A DNA stretch of 64,000 bases from Endozoicomonas sp. G2_2 (GCF_017744135.1 NZ_JAGHQU010000010.1:1-64000); one strand, 5' to 3'; shown: positions 37,328 to 47,946, numbered from the stretch's first letter. Made by a program: numbers and translations. Notes: generated by a model from the letters alone, not told the origin.

Positions 37328-37398
37328 CGGGCGTACCCGATCGCGCCGCGACAGCAGGCGGCGCGGTCGGTGCCCGCTCGTTTGTCATTGGCAAGCGG

Positions 37399-37428
37399 AA
37401 AAAAAAAGCGGCCCGCGGGCCGCTTTTT
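37399..37428. terminator. Bidirectional terminator between ppiD and fabI
   Basis: AAAAAGCGGCCC-GC-GGGCCGCTTTTT is a near-perfect palindrome with an A-run on one side and a T-run on the other, between convergent genes. Confidence 0.92.
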
Positions 37429-37454
37429 CATCCACGAAACATGGCCTGTGTCGG

Positions 37455-38246
37455 TTAGGCGTCTTCGGCGCCGGCCGTGGCGCCCATGATCTGGTAGCCG
37501 GCATCGACATACAGCACCTCGCCCGTGATGCCCGACGCGAGGTCCGAGCCGAGGAATGCCGCGGCGTTGCCGACTTCTTCCTGGGTCACGTTACGGCGCA
37601 GCGGCGCGCCGTCGCGGGCATGCGAGAGCATGTCGCGGAAACCGCGGATCCCGGCGGCAGCCAGCGTCTTGATTGGCCCGGCGGAGATTGCGTTCACGCG
37701 CACGCCCTGGGCGCCGAGCTCGGCTGCCATGAAGCGCATGCTCGACTCGAGGCTGGCTTTCGCTGGACCCATGATGTTGTAGCCGGGCATGACCTTGCTG
37801 GCGCCCAGGTAGGTGAGCGTGACCAGGGATGCGCGATCGGACAACATGTGGCGGCCGGCCTTGGCCAGCGCCGCGAAACTGTAGGCGCTGATGTCGTGGC
37901 TGATGCTGGCCGCTTCGCGCGTGAGCGTGTCCAGATAGCTGCCGTTGAGCGCCTCGCGCGGGGCGAAGCCGATGGCATGCACGAGAATGTCGAGCTGCGA
38001 CCAGTGTTCAGCGAGAGACGTAAACAGCCCCTCGATCTGCTCGTCCTGTGCAACGTCCAGGGGCAGCACGATGGAGGCGCCGAGCGACTCGGCCATTTTC
38101 TCGACCCGTGGCTTGAGCTTTTCGCCCTGGTAGGTCAGAGCGATTTCGGCCCCCTGATCCCGCATCGACTGGGCGATGCCGTACGCGATCGAGCGCTCGC
38201 TCGCGAGGCCGGTAATCAGCGCTTTCTTGCCTTCGAGAAATCCCAT
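37455..38246 (-). CDS. fabI: Enoyl-ACP reductase [NADH] FabI
   Basis: 263 residues. NAD site [26 protein letters not shown] near the triclosan pocket, and the Tyr-x6-Lys pair in YNIMGPAK. Last reduction step of type II fatty acid elongation. ATG 38246 has CAGGAG eight bases upstream. 35 bases downstream of mltD and on the same strand, so it may share that transcript. Confidence 0.96.
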   Translation of the reverse strand: MGFLEGKKALITGLASERSIAYGIAQSMRDQGAEIALTYQGEKLKPRVEKMAESLGASIVLPLDVAQDEQIEGLFTSLAEHWSQLDILVHAIGFAPREALNGSYLDTLTREAASISHDISAYSFAALAKAGRHMLSDRASLVTLTYLGASKVMPGYNIMGPAKASLESSMRFMAAELGAQGVRVNAISAGPIKTLAAAGIRGFRDMLSHARDGAPLRRNVTQEEVGNAAAFLGSDLASGITGEVLYVDAGYQIMGATAGAEDA

Positions 38247-38281
38247 GTCTGCTCCTGTTGGATAACCGCCGACGACAGCCT

Positions 38282-40009
38282 CTAACCCGAGGACACGGGC
38301 GGCTGGAGCCGCAGCCGTTGTCCTGGACGAATAGTGCTGCCAGACGACATGTCGTTCAAGCTGCGCAGGGTGGTTACCTGCATCGAAAAACGGGTCGCGA
38401 TCGACCACAGCGAATCGCCGCGCTCGACCTCGTAAAAATCGGGTAGCGGGGCCGGGCCGTCGATCGCCAGCGTCTGTCCCGGCTGCAAGAGCGTGTTCGC
38501 GCCCAGCCGGTTCCAGCGGCGCAGATCGGCGATCGAGACATCGTTGGCGTGCGCGATCTTCGACAGGGAATCGCCGCTGCGCACGATATGCGTGCTCGGC
38601 GCGGGCGGCGTGGCCGAGCCGGGAATCCGTAACGCCTGGCCGGGACGAATCGACGAGCCGACGCCGCGGTTGGCCCGTTGCAGGGTCGACACGCTCACGT
38701 TGTAGCGGTTGGCGATTTCCCACATGGAATCACCGGCCTGCACGATATAGGTCTCGCTCGGCTCGGCGGTCGGGTTCGGGCGGCCGGGGCCGCCGGTTCG
38801 CGGAATTTGCAGGTTCTGACCAATCCGAATGCGATCGCCGCGCAGATGGTTGGCCTGGCGCAATGCCGCGACGCTGACGCCGTATTGCTCGGCAATCCGG
38901 CCGAGCACGTCGCCGCGCCGCACCGTGTGCGTATTGCGACGTATGAGCGTGGCGGGGGCGGCGCTTGCGAGCTCGCGCCGGAACGCCGCGGCCTTGGCCG
39001 CAGGCACGAGCAGGCGTACGCCGTCGCCTGGCGCGCTCGCCCAGCGCTGCATGGCCGGGTTCAGACGCCGCAGTTCCTCTTCCGACATGTCGAGCATGCG
39101 CGCAGCGACGGCGAGCTCGGTCTGGCCGGGCAGCTTGACGGTGCGAGTGCGTGGCGTGTTGTCGAGGGTCGGCCAGTCGATGCCGAAGCGGTTCGGCGTT
39201 GCCATGATGCGGCGCAGTGCCAGCAGTTTCGGCACGTAGTCGGTGGTTTCCAGCGGCAGATCGAGATCCCAGTAGGCGCTGTCGCCGCCTTCGCGCCGTG
39301 CGCGGGCCAGGGCGGCGTCGACACGGCCGGGCCCGGCGTTGTACGCCGCCAGTGCCAGCAGCCAGTCGCCATCGTAGCGACGCTGCAATGTATCGAGGTA
39401 GTCGAGCGCGGCATCGGTGGAGGCGATTACGTCGTTGCGCCCGTCGTACCACCAGTCGCGCGACAGACCCATGTGGTCGGCGGTGCCGGGCATGAACTGC
39501 CACAGGCCGCTCGCGCCCATGTAGGAGCGTGCCGAGGCGTCGTAGCCGCTTTCGACGATCGGCAGAAGCGCGATCTCGGTGGGCATGTCCCGTTCGTCGA
39601 TTCGCTGCATGATATGCCAGAGAAACGGCCGGGCCCGCTCGAGCGATGTCTTCAAATGGCGCTGGTGGGTGGCGAACTGCTGCGTCCAGCGGCGCACGCG
39701 TCGCCGGTCGCTGTTGGCATCGATCTGGAAACCGTTGCGGATCTGCGACCAGAGATCCTGCTCCGGATCTGGCCAGTCGTAGTCGTCCGCGGTGGCCGGC
39801 TCGGCTGTGTCCGGGCGTTCGACTTCAACATCCTCGCTGGCTTCGGCCACGGATGTGTCCACCGACAGGCTGCGATCCACCGGCGCGGGCGGCGCGGATG
39901 TCGATGTCCCGGCGGGCGATGTCGCCGGCTTTTGCGTGGCGCAACCGGCGAGGGTCAGTCCGATGCAGGCGATGAGCGCGACCCGCGCGCCATGCGCCCT
40001 AGGAGGCAT
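38282..40009 (-). CDS. mltD: Membrane-bound lytic murein transglycosylase D with four LysM domains
   Basis: 575 residues. Lipoprotein signal ending LAGC (Cys23); SLT domain at about 110-270 with the catalytic Glu in [10 protein letters not shown], and [10 protein letters not shown] and [13 protein letters not shown]; then four LysM modules ([32 protein letters not shown]). E. coli MltD is 452 residues with fewer LysM repeats, so this copy has extra peptidoglycan-binding capacity. ATG 40009 overlaps the gloB stop by 11 bases and is preceded by AGGAGG-like sequence inside gloB. Confidence 0.94.
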   Translation of the reverse strand: MPPRAHGARVALIACIGLTLAGCATQKPATSPAGTSTSAPPAPVDRSLSVDTSVAEASEDVEVERPDTAEPATADDYDWPDPEQDLWSQIRNGFQIDANSDRRRVRRWTQQFATHQRHLKTSLERARPFLWHIMQRIDERDMPTEIALLPIVESGYDASARSYMGASGLWQFMPGTADHMGLSRDWWYDGRNDVIASTDAALDYLDTLQRRYDGDWLLALAAYNAGPGRVDAALARARREGGDSAYWDLDLPLETTDYVPKLLALRRIMATPNRFGIDWPTLDNTPRTRTVKLPGQTELAVAARMLDMSEEELRRLNPAMQRWASAPGDGVRLLVPAAKAAAFRRELASAAPATLIRRNTHTVRRGDVLGRIAEQYGVSVAALRQANHLRGDRIRIGQNLQIPRTGGPGRPNPTAEPSETYIVQAGDSMWEIANRYNVSVSTLQRANRGVGSSIRPGQALRIPGSATPPAPSTHIVRSGDSLSKIAHANDVSIADLRRWNRLGANTLLQPGQTLAIDGPAPLPDFYEVERGDSLWSIATRFSMQVTTLRSLNDMSSGSTIRPGQRLRLQPPVSSG

Positions 40010-40775
40010 CCTTCCATTCACGCAGCGTTGCGAAAATCTCGCCGGCATCCGACAGGGCATGTCCGGCACGACGTTCCGCGGCGGCGACCACATCCGGATG
40101 GTCCCAGCGCAGGAAGGGATTGATCTCGCGTTCTTCGGCAATCGTGCCGGGCAGGCTGGGGCGGTCGTCGGCACGCAGCGTGTCGACCTCGTTGATCACT
40201 GCCGCGATCGCGGCATTGTCGGGCTCGACCGTACGCGCGAAGGCGAGATTCTTCTGCGTGTATTCATGCCCACCGTAGACCTGCGTGGATTCGGGCAGGT
40301 CGCGCAGTTTGGCCAGCGACGCCTGCATCTGGGCGTGCGTGCCTTCGAACACGCGGCCACAGCCGGCGCGGAACAGCGCATCGCCGGCGAGCAGCGCGCC
40401 GGGCGTCACGTAGGCGATATGGCCGAGCGTGTGCCCCGGTACGTCGATCACCTCGAATTCGGCATCGAGAAAGGCGAGCGAAAATTGGTCGCCTTCCGCT
40501 ACCGTATCCGTGATGCCAGGAATGCGCTCGGCTTCGTCTCGTGGGCCGTAGACCGGGGCCGGATGATCGGCAAGCAGCGTATCGAGACCGCCGACATGAT
40601 CGCCGTGGTGATGGGTGATCAGATAAGCGCCCACGGCAAGTCCGTGATCGGAAAGATATTGCTGCACCGGGGCAGCTTCACCGGGATCGACGACCGCAAC
40701 CGTGGGCTCGCCCCCGTTTGCGATCACCCAGATATAATTGTCGGACAAAGCCGATAGCGCGGTGATCTCGAGCAT
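39999..40775 (-). CDS. gloB: Hydroxyacylglutathione hydrolase (glyoxalase II)
   Basis: 258 residues, metallo-beta-lactamase fold. THHHGDHVGG binds the dinuclear metal; VPGHTLGHIAY and GDALFRAGCGRVFEGT are family motifs; the C-terminal domain ends with REWKDAS. Hydrolyses S-lactoylglutathione. ATG 40775 (MLEITALSALSDNYIW) fits relatives. Divergent from the methyltransferase gene by 35 bases, as in E. coli. Confidence 0.96.
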   Translation of the reverse strand: MLEITALSALSDNYIWVIANGGEPTVAVVDPGEAAPVQQYLSDHGLAVGAYLITHHHGDHVGGLDTLLADHPAPVYGPRDEAERIPGITDTVAEGDQFSLAFLDAEFEVIDVPGHTLGHIAYVTPGALLAGDALFRAGCGRVFEGTHAQMQASLAKLRDLPESTQVYGGHEYTQKNLAFARTVEPDNAAIAAVINEVDTLRADDRPSLPGTIAEEREINPFLRWDHPDVVAAAERRAGHALSDAGEIFATLREWKDAS

Positions 40776-40810
40776 CCGCGAATGTTGCCAACCGCCTGAG
40801 ACAAAATCAA

Positions 40811-41560
40811 TTGTTTCGCTTCCTAGCTGGCAAGTACACAGAATCGACGGCGTGGCTGGCCACGCCCAGGGCGCGACTGTTCCAGCAGTACGAGCGGCGC
40901 GTGCTGCAGCGGATTCTGCCGCGCATGACCGGCTACCGCTGCGTGCAGATTGGCAGCTGGGGTAACGATCGCTGTGCGCTGCAAAGCGCCGGGACCCTGT
41001 GCCACTGGCAGCTCGGTTTCGGTGACGAGAGTCCGGCGGATATTCGCTTCGATGGCCGTCATCTTCCGCTTGCCAGTGCCAGCGTCGATGCCATTGTCGT
41101 GGCCCATGGGCTGGAGCGCGTGGCCCAGCCCCATGCACTGTTGCGCGAATGTGCGCGTGTGCTCAATGCCCGCGGTCAGCTGGTGATCCTGGCATTCAAT
41201 CCGCTGTCGCTGTGGGCGCTGCGTCAGGGCATGCCCTCGCACCGTCATCCGACGTTTCGTCCCTGCTCGGCGCCGCCGAGTGCTTCGCGGCTGTGCGACT
41301 GGCTGCGGTTGCTGGAATTCGAGCCCGAGCAACTCTGGCGATACGGGCTGGGGTTTCCCTTCTTCGGCGGCGCGCACGAGGTCGCGCAGGGCAGCCGCTG
41401 GGCGCGCTGCGTGGGCTGGAGTGCGCAGTCCTACGCGGTCGTGGCCCGACGCCACGTCGCCCCGCGTACGCGTATCGGCCGTCCGGTGCGGGCTCGGCAC
41501 ACACGGCCGGCCGCGGGCTTGGCACGACATTCCAGTGGTCGCGTAATATGCCGCCGATGA
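40811..41560 (+). CDS. SAM-dependent methyltransferase, YafS-like
   Basis: 249 residues if the TTG at 40811 is used. The class I fold is visible ([46 protein letters not shown]) although the first glycine-rich loop is degenerate ([10 protein letters not shown]). Position between gloB and rnhA is that of E. coli yafS. The last 30 residues are Arg/His-rich. No Shine-Dalgarno precedes the TTG, and no ATG lies nearby in frame, so the start is uncertain. Substrate unknown. Confidence 0.82.
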   Translation: MFRFLAGKYTESTAWLATPRARLFQQYERRVLQRILPRMTGYRCVQIGSWGNDRCALQSAGTLCHWQLGFGDESPADIRFDGRHLPLASASVDAIVVAHGLERVAQPHALLRECARVLNARGQLVILAFNPLSLWALRQGMPSHRHPTFRPCSAPPSASRLCDWLRLLEFEPEQLWRYGLGFPFFGGAHEVAQGSRWARCVGWSAQSYAVVARRHVAPRTRIGRPVRARHTRPAAGLARHSSGRVICRR

Positions 41561-41994
41561 ACGAACCCGTGACCATCCATACCGACGGCGCCTGTCGCGG
41601 CAATCCCGGCCCGGGCGGCTGGGGCGCACTGCTCGAATACGACGGCAAGAAGCGCGAGCTCTATGGCGGCGAGTCGAACACCACGAACAACCGCATGGAG
41701 CTGACCGCCGCGATCGAGGCGCTGACCGCACTCAAGCGCAGTTGCCGCGTGGAGCTTTATACCGACTCCACCTATGTGCGCCAGGGCATCATGCAGTGGA
41801 TGCACAACTGGAAGCGCAATGGCTGGAAGACCGCGGCCCGCAAGCCGGTGAAGAATGCCGATCTCTGGCGTGCCTTGGATGCCGCCTGCGAACGTCACGA
41901 CATCAACTGGCACTGGGTGAAGGGGCATAGCGGGGATGTCGGCAACGAAGCCGCCGACGCGCTCGCCAACCGCGGCATCGACGAGCGGGCCTAG
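41557..41994 (+). CDS. rnhA: Ribonuclease HI
   Basis: 145 residues. Catalytic Asp10, Glu48, Asp70 and the last Asp in the [12 protein letters not shown] segment; NNRMEL and [11 protein letters not shown] (basic substrate-handle) are conserved. Degrades RNA in RNA-DNA hybrids. ATG 41557 overlaps the methyltransferase stop as ATGA; an in-frame ATG at 41548 is also possible. Confidence 0.96.
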   Translation: MNEPVTIHTDGACRGNPGPGGWGALLEYDGKKRELYGGESNTTNNRMELTAAIEALTALKRSCRVELYTDSTYVRQGIMQWMHNWKRNGWKTAARKPVKNADLWRALDAACERHDINWHWVKGHSGDVGNEAADALANRGIDERA

Positions 41995-42043
41995 CCGCGC
42001 CAACGCCCAACGCCGACCCACTGATCAGCAACGGACGCCACCC

Positions 42044-42769
42044 ATGCGACAGATCGTGCTCGATACCGAAACCACCGGCCTGGAACCCACGCAGGGCCAT
42101 CGCATCATCGAGGTGGGCTGCGTGGAACTGGCCAACCGCCGGCTGACCGGCAATGACCTGCATCTTTATATCCATCCGGATCGCGACATCGACCAGGGCG
42201 CGATCGACGTCCACGGCATCACGCTCGAATTTCTCGATGACAAGCCGCGTTTTGCCGAAATCGCCCAGACGCTGGCGGACTATCTGGACGGCGCCGAGCT
42301 GATCATCCACAACGCGCCGTTCGATCTGGGCTTTCTCAACCACGAATTCCGTCAGGTGAACGCCTCACATACGGCGCTCGAAAGCCGCCAGCCGGTGATC
42401 GACACGCTGGTCGAGGCGCGCCAGCTCTATCCCGGCCAGCGCAACAGTCTCGATGCCTTGTGCAAGCGCTTCGAGATCGACAACTCGAACCGCGAGCTGC
42501 ACGGTGCGCTGCTCGACGCCCAGTTGCTCGGCGACGTCTACCTGGCGATGACCGGTGGCCAGATCGATATCGGGCTCGCCGGCGACGACAACGCCGAAAG
42601 CGGCGCGCTTGCAACCGCCGATCTCGCGGATCATCTCGCGCGCGCCGGCCGGCGTCCGCGGGTCATGCGCGCCAGCGAAGCGGAGCGGACGGCCCACGCG
42701 GCGTATCTGGAGATGCTCGCCGACGCTTCGGGCGGGCGCTGTCTCTGGCAGAGCCTCGACGACGCCTGA
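42044..42769 (+). CDS. dnaQ: DNA polymerase III epsilon subunit (proofreading exonuclease)
   Basis: 241 residues. ExoI LDTETTG (Asp7, Glu9), ExoII IIHNAPFDLGFL, ExoIII HGALLDAQLLGDV. MTGGQIDIGL occupies the place of the E. coli clamp-binding QTSMAF, giving a plausible beta-clamp peptide. The C-terminal part would bind the alpha subunit. ATG 42044 matches the family; 49 bases after rnhA. Confidence 0.96.
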   Translation: MRQIVLDTETTGLEPTQGHRIIEVGCVELANRRLTGNDLHLYIHPDRDIDQGAIDVHGITLEFLDDKPRFAEIAQTLADYLDGAELIIHNAPFDLGFLNHEFRQVNASHTALESRQPVIDTLVEARQLYPGQRNSLDALCKRFEIDNSNRELHGALLDAQLLGDVYLAMTGGQIDIGLAGDDNAESGALATADLADHLARAGRRPRVMRASEAERTAHAAYLEMLADASGGRCLWQSLDDA

Positions 42770-42818
42770 ACCCGGCGCGCACTTACTGCTCTTTCGGCGG
42801 CCCGGTTACAGCGTTGTT

Positions 42819-44510
42819 CTAGTAGTAAATAACCAGATAGACCGCCAGCAGCACCGCCACCCATAACACCATCCAGCCGGTGCTCCAGGTGCGCGACATC
42901 ACGCCCCGCGCGTCATAGCGCAGACGCAGCCGGCCCATGCCGGTCTCCGACAGGCTGCTCAACCCGCCGCCGAGCTTTGCAACACTTGCGTGGTAGACGC
43001 GTTCGGCCACATAGCCGAAACGCGGCAGCAGCATGCGATAAACCCAGTCCGTATCCAGATGCACGGCGCGCTTCGGGCGCGGGTAGAGGCCCGCGCGCCA
43101 GGCCAGCCAGAAGGCGAGCGCGGAAAACGCGAGCAGCTGCAGCTGGGTGATGATATGGCTGGCCGTGTACGGGTTGTAGTCCACCGGATAGGGCAGGATC
43201 GAATACAGCAGCCCGGGCACGAGGCCGAGCGCGATGCAGGCGGCCGCGGTCAGCCCCATGGCGATCCGCATGTTGAGCGGCGGCTCCTCGCACTCGATCT
43301 GATCGTTGGGGGCAAAGAACGCGAAATAGGGGATCTTGATGCCGACATACAGCAGGGCGCCGGCCGAGGCGGCGGTGAGCGTCACCCATGTGCCGGCCCA
43401 GTGCTCGTGCGCGACCGCCGCGAGAATGAGCGATTTGCTCACGAAGCCCGCCATTAGCGGGAACGCGCTAATCGACGCGGCGCCGATCACGCAGAAGGCG
43501 GCTGTCCAGGGCATCTGCCGCGCGAGACCGCCCAGTTCGGTCGCGCGCACATGGCCGGTCTGGCGCAGTACCGCGCCGATGGTCATGAACAGCAGCGCCT
43601 TGTAGAGGATATGGGTCACGGCATGGGCCGCCGCGCCGTTGATCGCCAGCTCCGTGCCGATGCCCACCGCCACCACCATGAAGCCGAGCTGCACGTTCAG
43701 GCTGTAGGACAGTACCCGGCGCAGGTCGTTGGCGAGCATGGCGTAGATGATGGGGAATATCGTCATCACCGCGCCGATCGGGATCAGCAGATCGGTGCCG
43801 GCGTAGCCGCGCGCCAGCGCATAGATCGCCATCTTGGTGGTGAAGGCGGACAGCACCACGGTGCCGGTCGGGCTGGCCGAGGGATAAGCGTCCTGCAGCC
43901 AGTTGTGCAGCAGCGGGAACGCGGCCTTGATGCCGAAGGCAAGCAGGATCAGCCAGCTGCCGGGCGCGTCGAGGCCGAGATGCCCGAAGGTCAGATCCCC
44001 GGTCGCGTGGATATAGATCGCCGCACCGCCCATCAGGAACAGTCCAGACCCGATCTGCACCAGCAGATAACGGCGCGCCACGATCATCGCGTCGCGCAGG
44101 CCGCGGATGACCAGCAGCAGGGCGGAGGCGATCGCGGTGACCTCCCAGAACATGAACAGCGTGATCAGATCGCCGGCCAGCACCGCGCCGAGTGCAGAGC
44201 CGGCATAGATCAGCGCAGCCGCGGGTTCGAGGCGGCTGTGCGTATGCCACATGTAGAGGCCGGACAGAAACGCGGCCACGTTGAAGATCACCCCGAAGGT
44301 GAACGCGAGCCCGTCCACGCGCAACGGCGTGAGCGTGTACTGCAGCAGCGTCATTTCGGTGGTGGTGCCGAGCGGGATCTGCCACAGCCAGGCGAGGCTC
44401 GCGATCGGCGCGCCCAGCAATACCGCCATGCGCAGGCGATACGGCAACAGCGGGATCACGCAGCCTGCGACGATCAGCAGCATGCCGGGATTGTTCAGCC
44501 ACACGGGCAT
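42819..44510 (-). CDS. MrpD-type antiporter subunit, third paralogue of the cluster
   Basis: 563 residues with about 14-16 membrane segments, the NuoL/M/N-MrpA/D family. The conserved membrane Glu (LFMFWEVTA) and Lys (AFGIKAAFPLLHNWL) for proton transfer are both kept. It is longer than the other two copies because of an amphipathic and terminal TM extension after residue 430. Last gene of the operon, separated from the small membrane protein by 210 bases with no clear promoter or terminator. Role is inferred from family: cation/proton exchange, or proton translocation in a larger complex. Confidence 0.88.
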   Translation of the reverse strand: MPVWLNNPGMLLIVAGCVIPLLPYRLRMAVLLGAPIASLAWLWQIPLGTTTEMTLLQYTLTPLRVDGLAFTFGVIFNVAAFLSGLYMWHTHSRLEPAAALIYAGSALGAVLAGDLITLFMFWEVTAIASALLLVIRGLRDAMIVARRYLLVQIGSGLFLMGGAAIYIHATGDLTFGHLGLDAPGSWLILLAFGIKAAFPLLHNWLQDAYPSASPTGTVVLSAFTTKMAIYALARGYAGTDLLIPIGAVMTIFPIIYAMLANDLRRVLSYSLNVQLGFMVVAVGIGTELAINGAAAHAVTHILYKALLFMTIGAVLRQTGHVRATELGGLARQMPWTAAFCVIGAASISAFPLMAGFVSKSLILAAVAHEHWAGTWVTLTAASAGALLYVGIKIPYFAFFAPNDQIECEEPPLNMRIAMGLTAAACIALGLVPGLLYSILPYPVDYNPYTASHIITQLQLLAFSALAFWLAWRAGLYPRPKRAVHLDTDWVYRMLLPRFGYVAERVYHASVAKLGGGLSSLSETGMGRLRLRYDARGVMSRTWSTGWMVLWVAVLLAVYLVIYY

Positions 44511-44721
44511 TACAGGCTCCCCCGTCCGATCGTCTCGGCGCCGGTCATGGCGCCGTGCTTGCCTCGTCGCCCCGCGGCCGGGATGACTTGGCGAGCGCGT
44601 ACGCGCGCCAGCCCGGGTGCGGGTGCAAGCCGCGCAGGCGTAAAGCGCGCATCAGCCCCGGCAACGGCCGCCGGCGCGAAACGGTGCCGGCAAGGGCGCG
44701 TAATTGCGGTTCGCAGACGCT

Positions 44722-44985
44722 TCACGTGCGGTGCTCGTAATAGTCTTCGGAGCGGATGATGACCCGCCGTACCACGATCGCCACCAGGACCAGCACACAG
44801 CCGGTCACGAAGGCGAGCAGGGCGTGAAACCCCGGAATCTCGGTAAAACCGAATTCGCCGTGTGGATGTATGAACAGGCTCGGCACGAGCGTGAGCGCAC
44901 ACAGCACATACAGCAGCCGCGCCGAACGCAGGCGTGCGAGAGTGCTGGGCCGTCGGTATTTCTGTGGGTTGCGTTCGATCAGCAT
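44722..44985 (-). CDS. Small two-helix membrane protein within the Mrp-like operon
   Basis: 87 residues: LIERNPQKYRR start, TM1 about 24-40 (LLYVLCALTLVPSLFI), TM2 about 53-70 (LLAFVTGCVLVLVAIVV), then a charged RSEDYYEHR tail. ATG 44985 follows GAGGT. It starts 14 bases after the stop of the MrpD-type gene at 44999. I cannot assign a family; position suggests an accessory subunit. Confidence 0.75.
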   Translation of the reverse strand: MLIERNPQKYRRPSTLARLRSARLLYVLCALTLVPSLFIHPHGEFGFTEIPGFHALLAFVTGCVLVLVAIVVRRVIIRSEDYYEHRT

Positions 44986-44998
44986 CGGTGACCTCACG

Positions 44999-46459
44999 TT
45001 ATTGCGGCGCCCAGGGCGCAAGCAGTTGCAAGAACGGCAGCGGATACAGGAACCAGACGATCGACCCCGCGGCCGTGATCGACAGCGGAATCACGCAGGC
45101 CCAGGGCGCTTCCTGCCAGCGGCGCGGCGTATCCGGTCGCGGGTTGTGGAAGAAGGCGCGCGTCGGAATCTCGAGCAGGTAGACGATATTGAGCAGCGAA
45201 CTGATCGCAAGCACCACGATGAGCGCGCTCTGGCCGGCGTCGGCCGCGCCTTCCATGAGATACCACTTGCTCCAGATGCCGCCCATGGGCGGGATGCCGA
45301 CCAGCGACAGCGAAGCGATAAAGAATGCCGAGAAGGTGATCGGCATCGCATAGCCGAGGCCGTCGAGTTCGCTGACGTATTTGCGATGCGTCGCGGTGTA
45401 GATGGCGCCGGCACAGAAGAACAGAGTGATCTTGGCAAAGGCATGCATGGCGATATGCATGCCGCCGCCGAGAATGCCGAGGCTGGACGCCATGGTCGCG
45501 CCCAGCACGATATACGACAGCTGGCTGACGGTTGAATAGGCCAGTCGTGCCTTGAGGTTGTCGCGCGTCATCGCGATCAGCGACGCACCGAGCACCGTGA
45601 CCGCCGCGACCCACATCATCAGCTGCGAGGCGCCCGTCTCGGCGAGGTAATCGACGCCGAAGACGTACACGGTGAGCTTGAGCACGATAAACACGCCGGC
45701 CTTAACCACCGCCACCGCGTGCAACAGCGCCGACACCGGCGTGGGCGCGACCATCGCCGCGGGTAGCCAGCGGTGAAACGGCATCAGCGCGGCCTTGCCC
45801 GTACCGTAGAGGAACAGCACATAGAGCGCACCGGCGCCGAGCACGCTCAGACCGGCGTTCCCGAACAGGCCGCCGGCCGTGAACGTGATGCTGCCGCTGA
45901 CCAGATAGGTGATGATAATCGCCGGCAGGAAGAAACCGATCGACGTCGTCAGCAGGATGCCCAGATAGACCCGGCCGCCGTTGCGTGACTCGGTATCGCC
46001 GTGATGGGTCACCAGCGGGTAGGTCGAGAGCGTGAGCATCTCGTAGAAGATAAACAGCGTCAGCAGGTTGCCCGCGAACGCGATACCGATTGCCGCCGAG
46101 ATGGCGAGCGCGAAACACACGAAGAACCGGGTCTGGGCGTGCTCCTCGTTGCCGCGCATGTAGCCGGCCGCATAGAGGGTGGTCAGCGACCACAGCCCGG
46201 ACGCGACAAGCGCGAACAGCAGCCCGAGCGGTTCGAGGGTGAAGGTCAGCCCGATCCCGGGCAGCACTTCGAGCAGGGTCACGCTCGGTCGCGCACCGGC
46301 CGTCACCGGGCCGATGAAACTGGCCACGCCCGCGAACAGTGCGATGGACGTGGCGATGCTCACGGTCTCGCGCAGGTTCGGCCACCGGCCGCTCGCCGCG
46401 ACCGCGAGGCTCATCACGGCCGGGAAGCCGACCAGCAGCGCCAGCCAGATCTCGTTCAT
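44999..46459 (-). CDS. MrpD-type antiporter subunit, second paralogue
   Basis: 486 residues with 13-14 membrane segments. Conserved Glu in FIFYEMLTLSTYPLV and Lys in GTGKAALMPFHRWLPAA; RLAYSTVSQLSYIVLG is the Mrp/Nuo signature. The start overlaps the preceding mrpD stop as ATGA. It is closer to NuoM/MrpD-like subunits of membrane-bound hydrogenase/Mrp hybrids than to classical MrpD. Confidence 0.9.
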   Translation of the reverse strand: MNEIWLALLVGFPAVMSLAVAASGRWPNLRETVSIATSIALFAGVASFIGPVTAGARPSVTLLEVLPGIGLTFTLEPLGLLFALVASGLWSLTTLYAAGYMRGNEEHAQTRFFVCFALAISAAIGIAFAGNLLTLFIFYEMLTLSTYPLVTHHGDTESRNGGRVYLGILLTTSIGFFLPAIIITYLVSGSITFTAGGLFGNAGLSVLGAGALYVLFLYGTGKAALMPFHRWLPAAMVAPTPVSALLHAVAVVKAGVFIVLKLTVYVFGVDYLAETGASQLMMWVAAVTVLGASLIAMTRDNLKARLAYSTVSQLSYIVLGATMASSLGILGGGMHIAMHAFAKITLFFCAGAIYTATHRKYVSELDGLGYAMPITFSAFFIASLSLVGIPPMGGIWSKWYLMEGAADAGQSALIVVLAISSLLNIVYLLEIPTRAFFHNPRPDTPRRWQEAPWACVIPLSITAAGSIVWFLYPLPFLQLLAPWAPQ

Positions 46460-47946
46460 GCGCCACCTCCGAGCAGGGCGGTGGCCGCTCGTTCGGCCGC
46501 GCCGACCAGCGGCGTGGCATGAACGCCGATTGCGATGTTGGCCAGCACCAGTGTCCAGGTCGCGACGAGCATGATCGGCGGCGCCTCGCCGGGTACTGCC
46601 TGGCCTTCGGTGCGTTCACGGAAATACAGCGATTCGACCACCCGCCCGATATAGATTAGTGCCATCAGCGAACTCACGAGAATGGCCACGGCCAGCCAGT
46701 AATGGCCCGGTTCGATGACCGCCTCGAGCAGCACCCACTTGCTGATGAAACCGCCGGTCGCCGGAACGCCGATCAGCGACAGCCCGGCGAGCACGAACGC
46801 CGCCGAAGTCCACGGCATGTGCTTGCCGAGCCCGGCGATATCGTTGAGCGAGATCGTGCGCAGGCGCCAGAACAGCGCACCGGCGGCCATGAACAGCGCG
46901 CCCTTGATAATGCCGTGGTTGACCATGTGGGTCACTGAGGCCGTGATCCCGGCCGAACTGGCAAGCGCGAAGCCCATCACGATGTAGCCGATCTGCGCGA
47001 TGCTCGACCAGGCCAGCAGGCGCTTCAGGTCTGTCTGGAAAATGGCCGCCATGGAGCCCGACAGCATGGCGACCACGGCGAGTACCATCAGCACTTCGCC
47101 CAGCGGCAGCTCGTCGAAGGCATAGGCCGCGCCGAATACCGTGAACAGGAAGCGCATCAGCGCATACACCGCCACCTTGGTCGCCGTGGCGGCGATGAAG
47201 GCGCTCACGCTCGACGGCGCATAGGTGTAGGCGTTGGGCAGCCACACATGCAGCGGGAAGAGAGCGAACTTCAGGCTCGCCCCGACCACGATGAAGGCCA
47301 GCCCCGCCTCGACCGTGCGGGTGTCGGCCACGGCCGGCAGGCGCTCGGCGATGTCGGCCATGTTGAGGCTGCCGGTCATCATGTAGAGAAAGCCGATGCC
47401 GATCAGCATGAAGGTGCCGCCGATCGTGCCCATGATCAGATACTGGAACGCCGACAGCAGCGCACGCCGCTTGGCGCCCATGGCGATCAGCCCGTAGGAC
47501 GATAGCGATGAGATCTCGAGAAATACGAACAGATTGAACGCATCGCCCGTGACCGTGATGCCCGCCAGGCCGCACAGACACAGGAGCATGGCCGCATAGA
47601 ACAGATACGCACGCTCGCGCGCGATCTCCGCGGCCACGCTGGCCTTGGCGTAGAGGCTGCAGATCGCGCCGATACCGGTAACCAGCAACAGAACCACGGT
47701 ATTGAAGCTGTCGAGCACGAGCTCGATGCCGAAGGGCGGCGGCCAGCCGCCCATGGCGTAGCTGATCGGTCCGCCGATCTTGACCTGCACGAACAGCAGG
47801 AACGCCAGCCCGAAACAGGCCCAGGCGGTGATCAGGTAGACGAACCAGGCCAGCGCGGCGCGATGCAGCAGCACGCACATAGGCGCCGCCAGCAGCGGCA
47901 GCACGATAACCAGCGCCGGCATCTGGGCAAAGAACTGCTCGATCAA
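46456..47946 (-). CDS. mrpD: Monovalent cation/proton antiporter subunit D (MrpD/MnhD)
   Basis: 496 residues. Glu in FVFLEISSLSSYGL and Lys in GASLKFALFPLHVWLPNAY; RLLAWSSIAQIGYIVMG. Directly follows mrpC with a 4-base overlap, the standard C-D order, so I take this copy as the canonical MrpD. Confidence 0.93.
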   Translation of the reverse strand: MIEQFFAQMPALVIVLPLLAAPMCVLLHRAALAWFVYLITAWACFGLAFLLFVQVKIGGPISYAMGGWPPPFGIELVLDSFNTVVLLLVTGIGAICSLYAKASVAAEIARERAYLFYAAMLLCLCGLAGITVTGDAFNLFVFLEISSLSSYGLIAMGAKRRALLSAFQYLIMGTIGGTFMLIGIGFLYMMTGSLNMADIAERLPAVADTRTVEAGLAFIVVGASLKFALFPLHVWLPNAYTYAPSSVSAFIAATATKVAVYALMRFLFTVFGAAYAFDELPLGEVLMVLAVVAMLSGSMAAIFQTDLKRLLAWSSIAQIGYIVMGFALASSAGITASVTHMVNHGIIKGALFMAAGALFWRLRTISLNDIAGLGKHMPWTSAAFVLAGLSLIGVPATGGFISKWVLLEAVIEPGHYWLAVAILVSSLMALIYIGRVVESLYFRERTEGQAVPGEAPPIMLVATWTLVLANIAIGVHATPLVGAAERAATALLGGGA

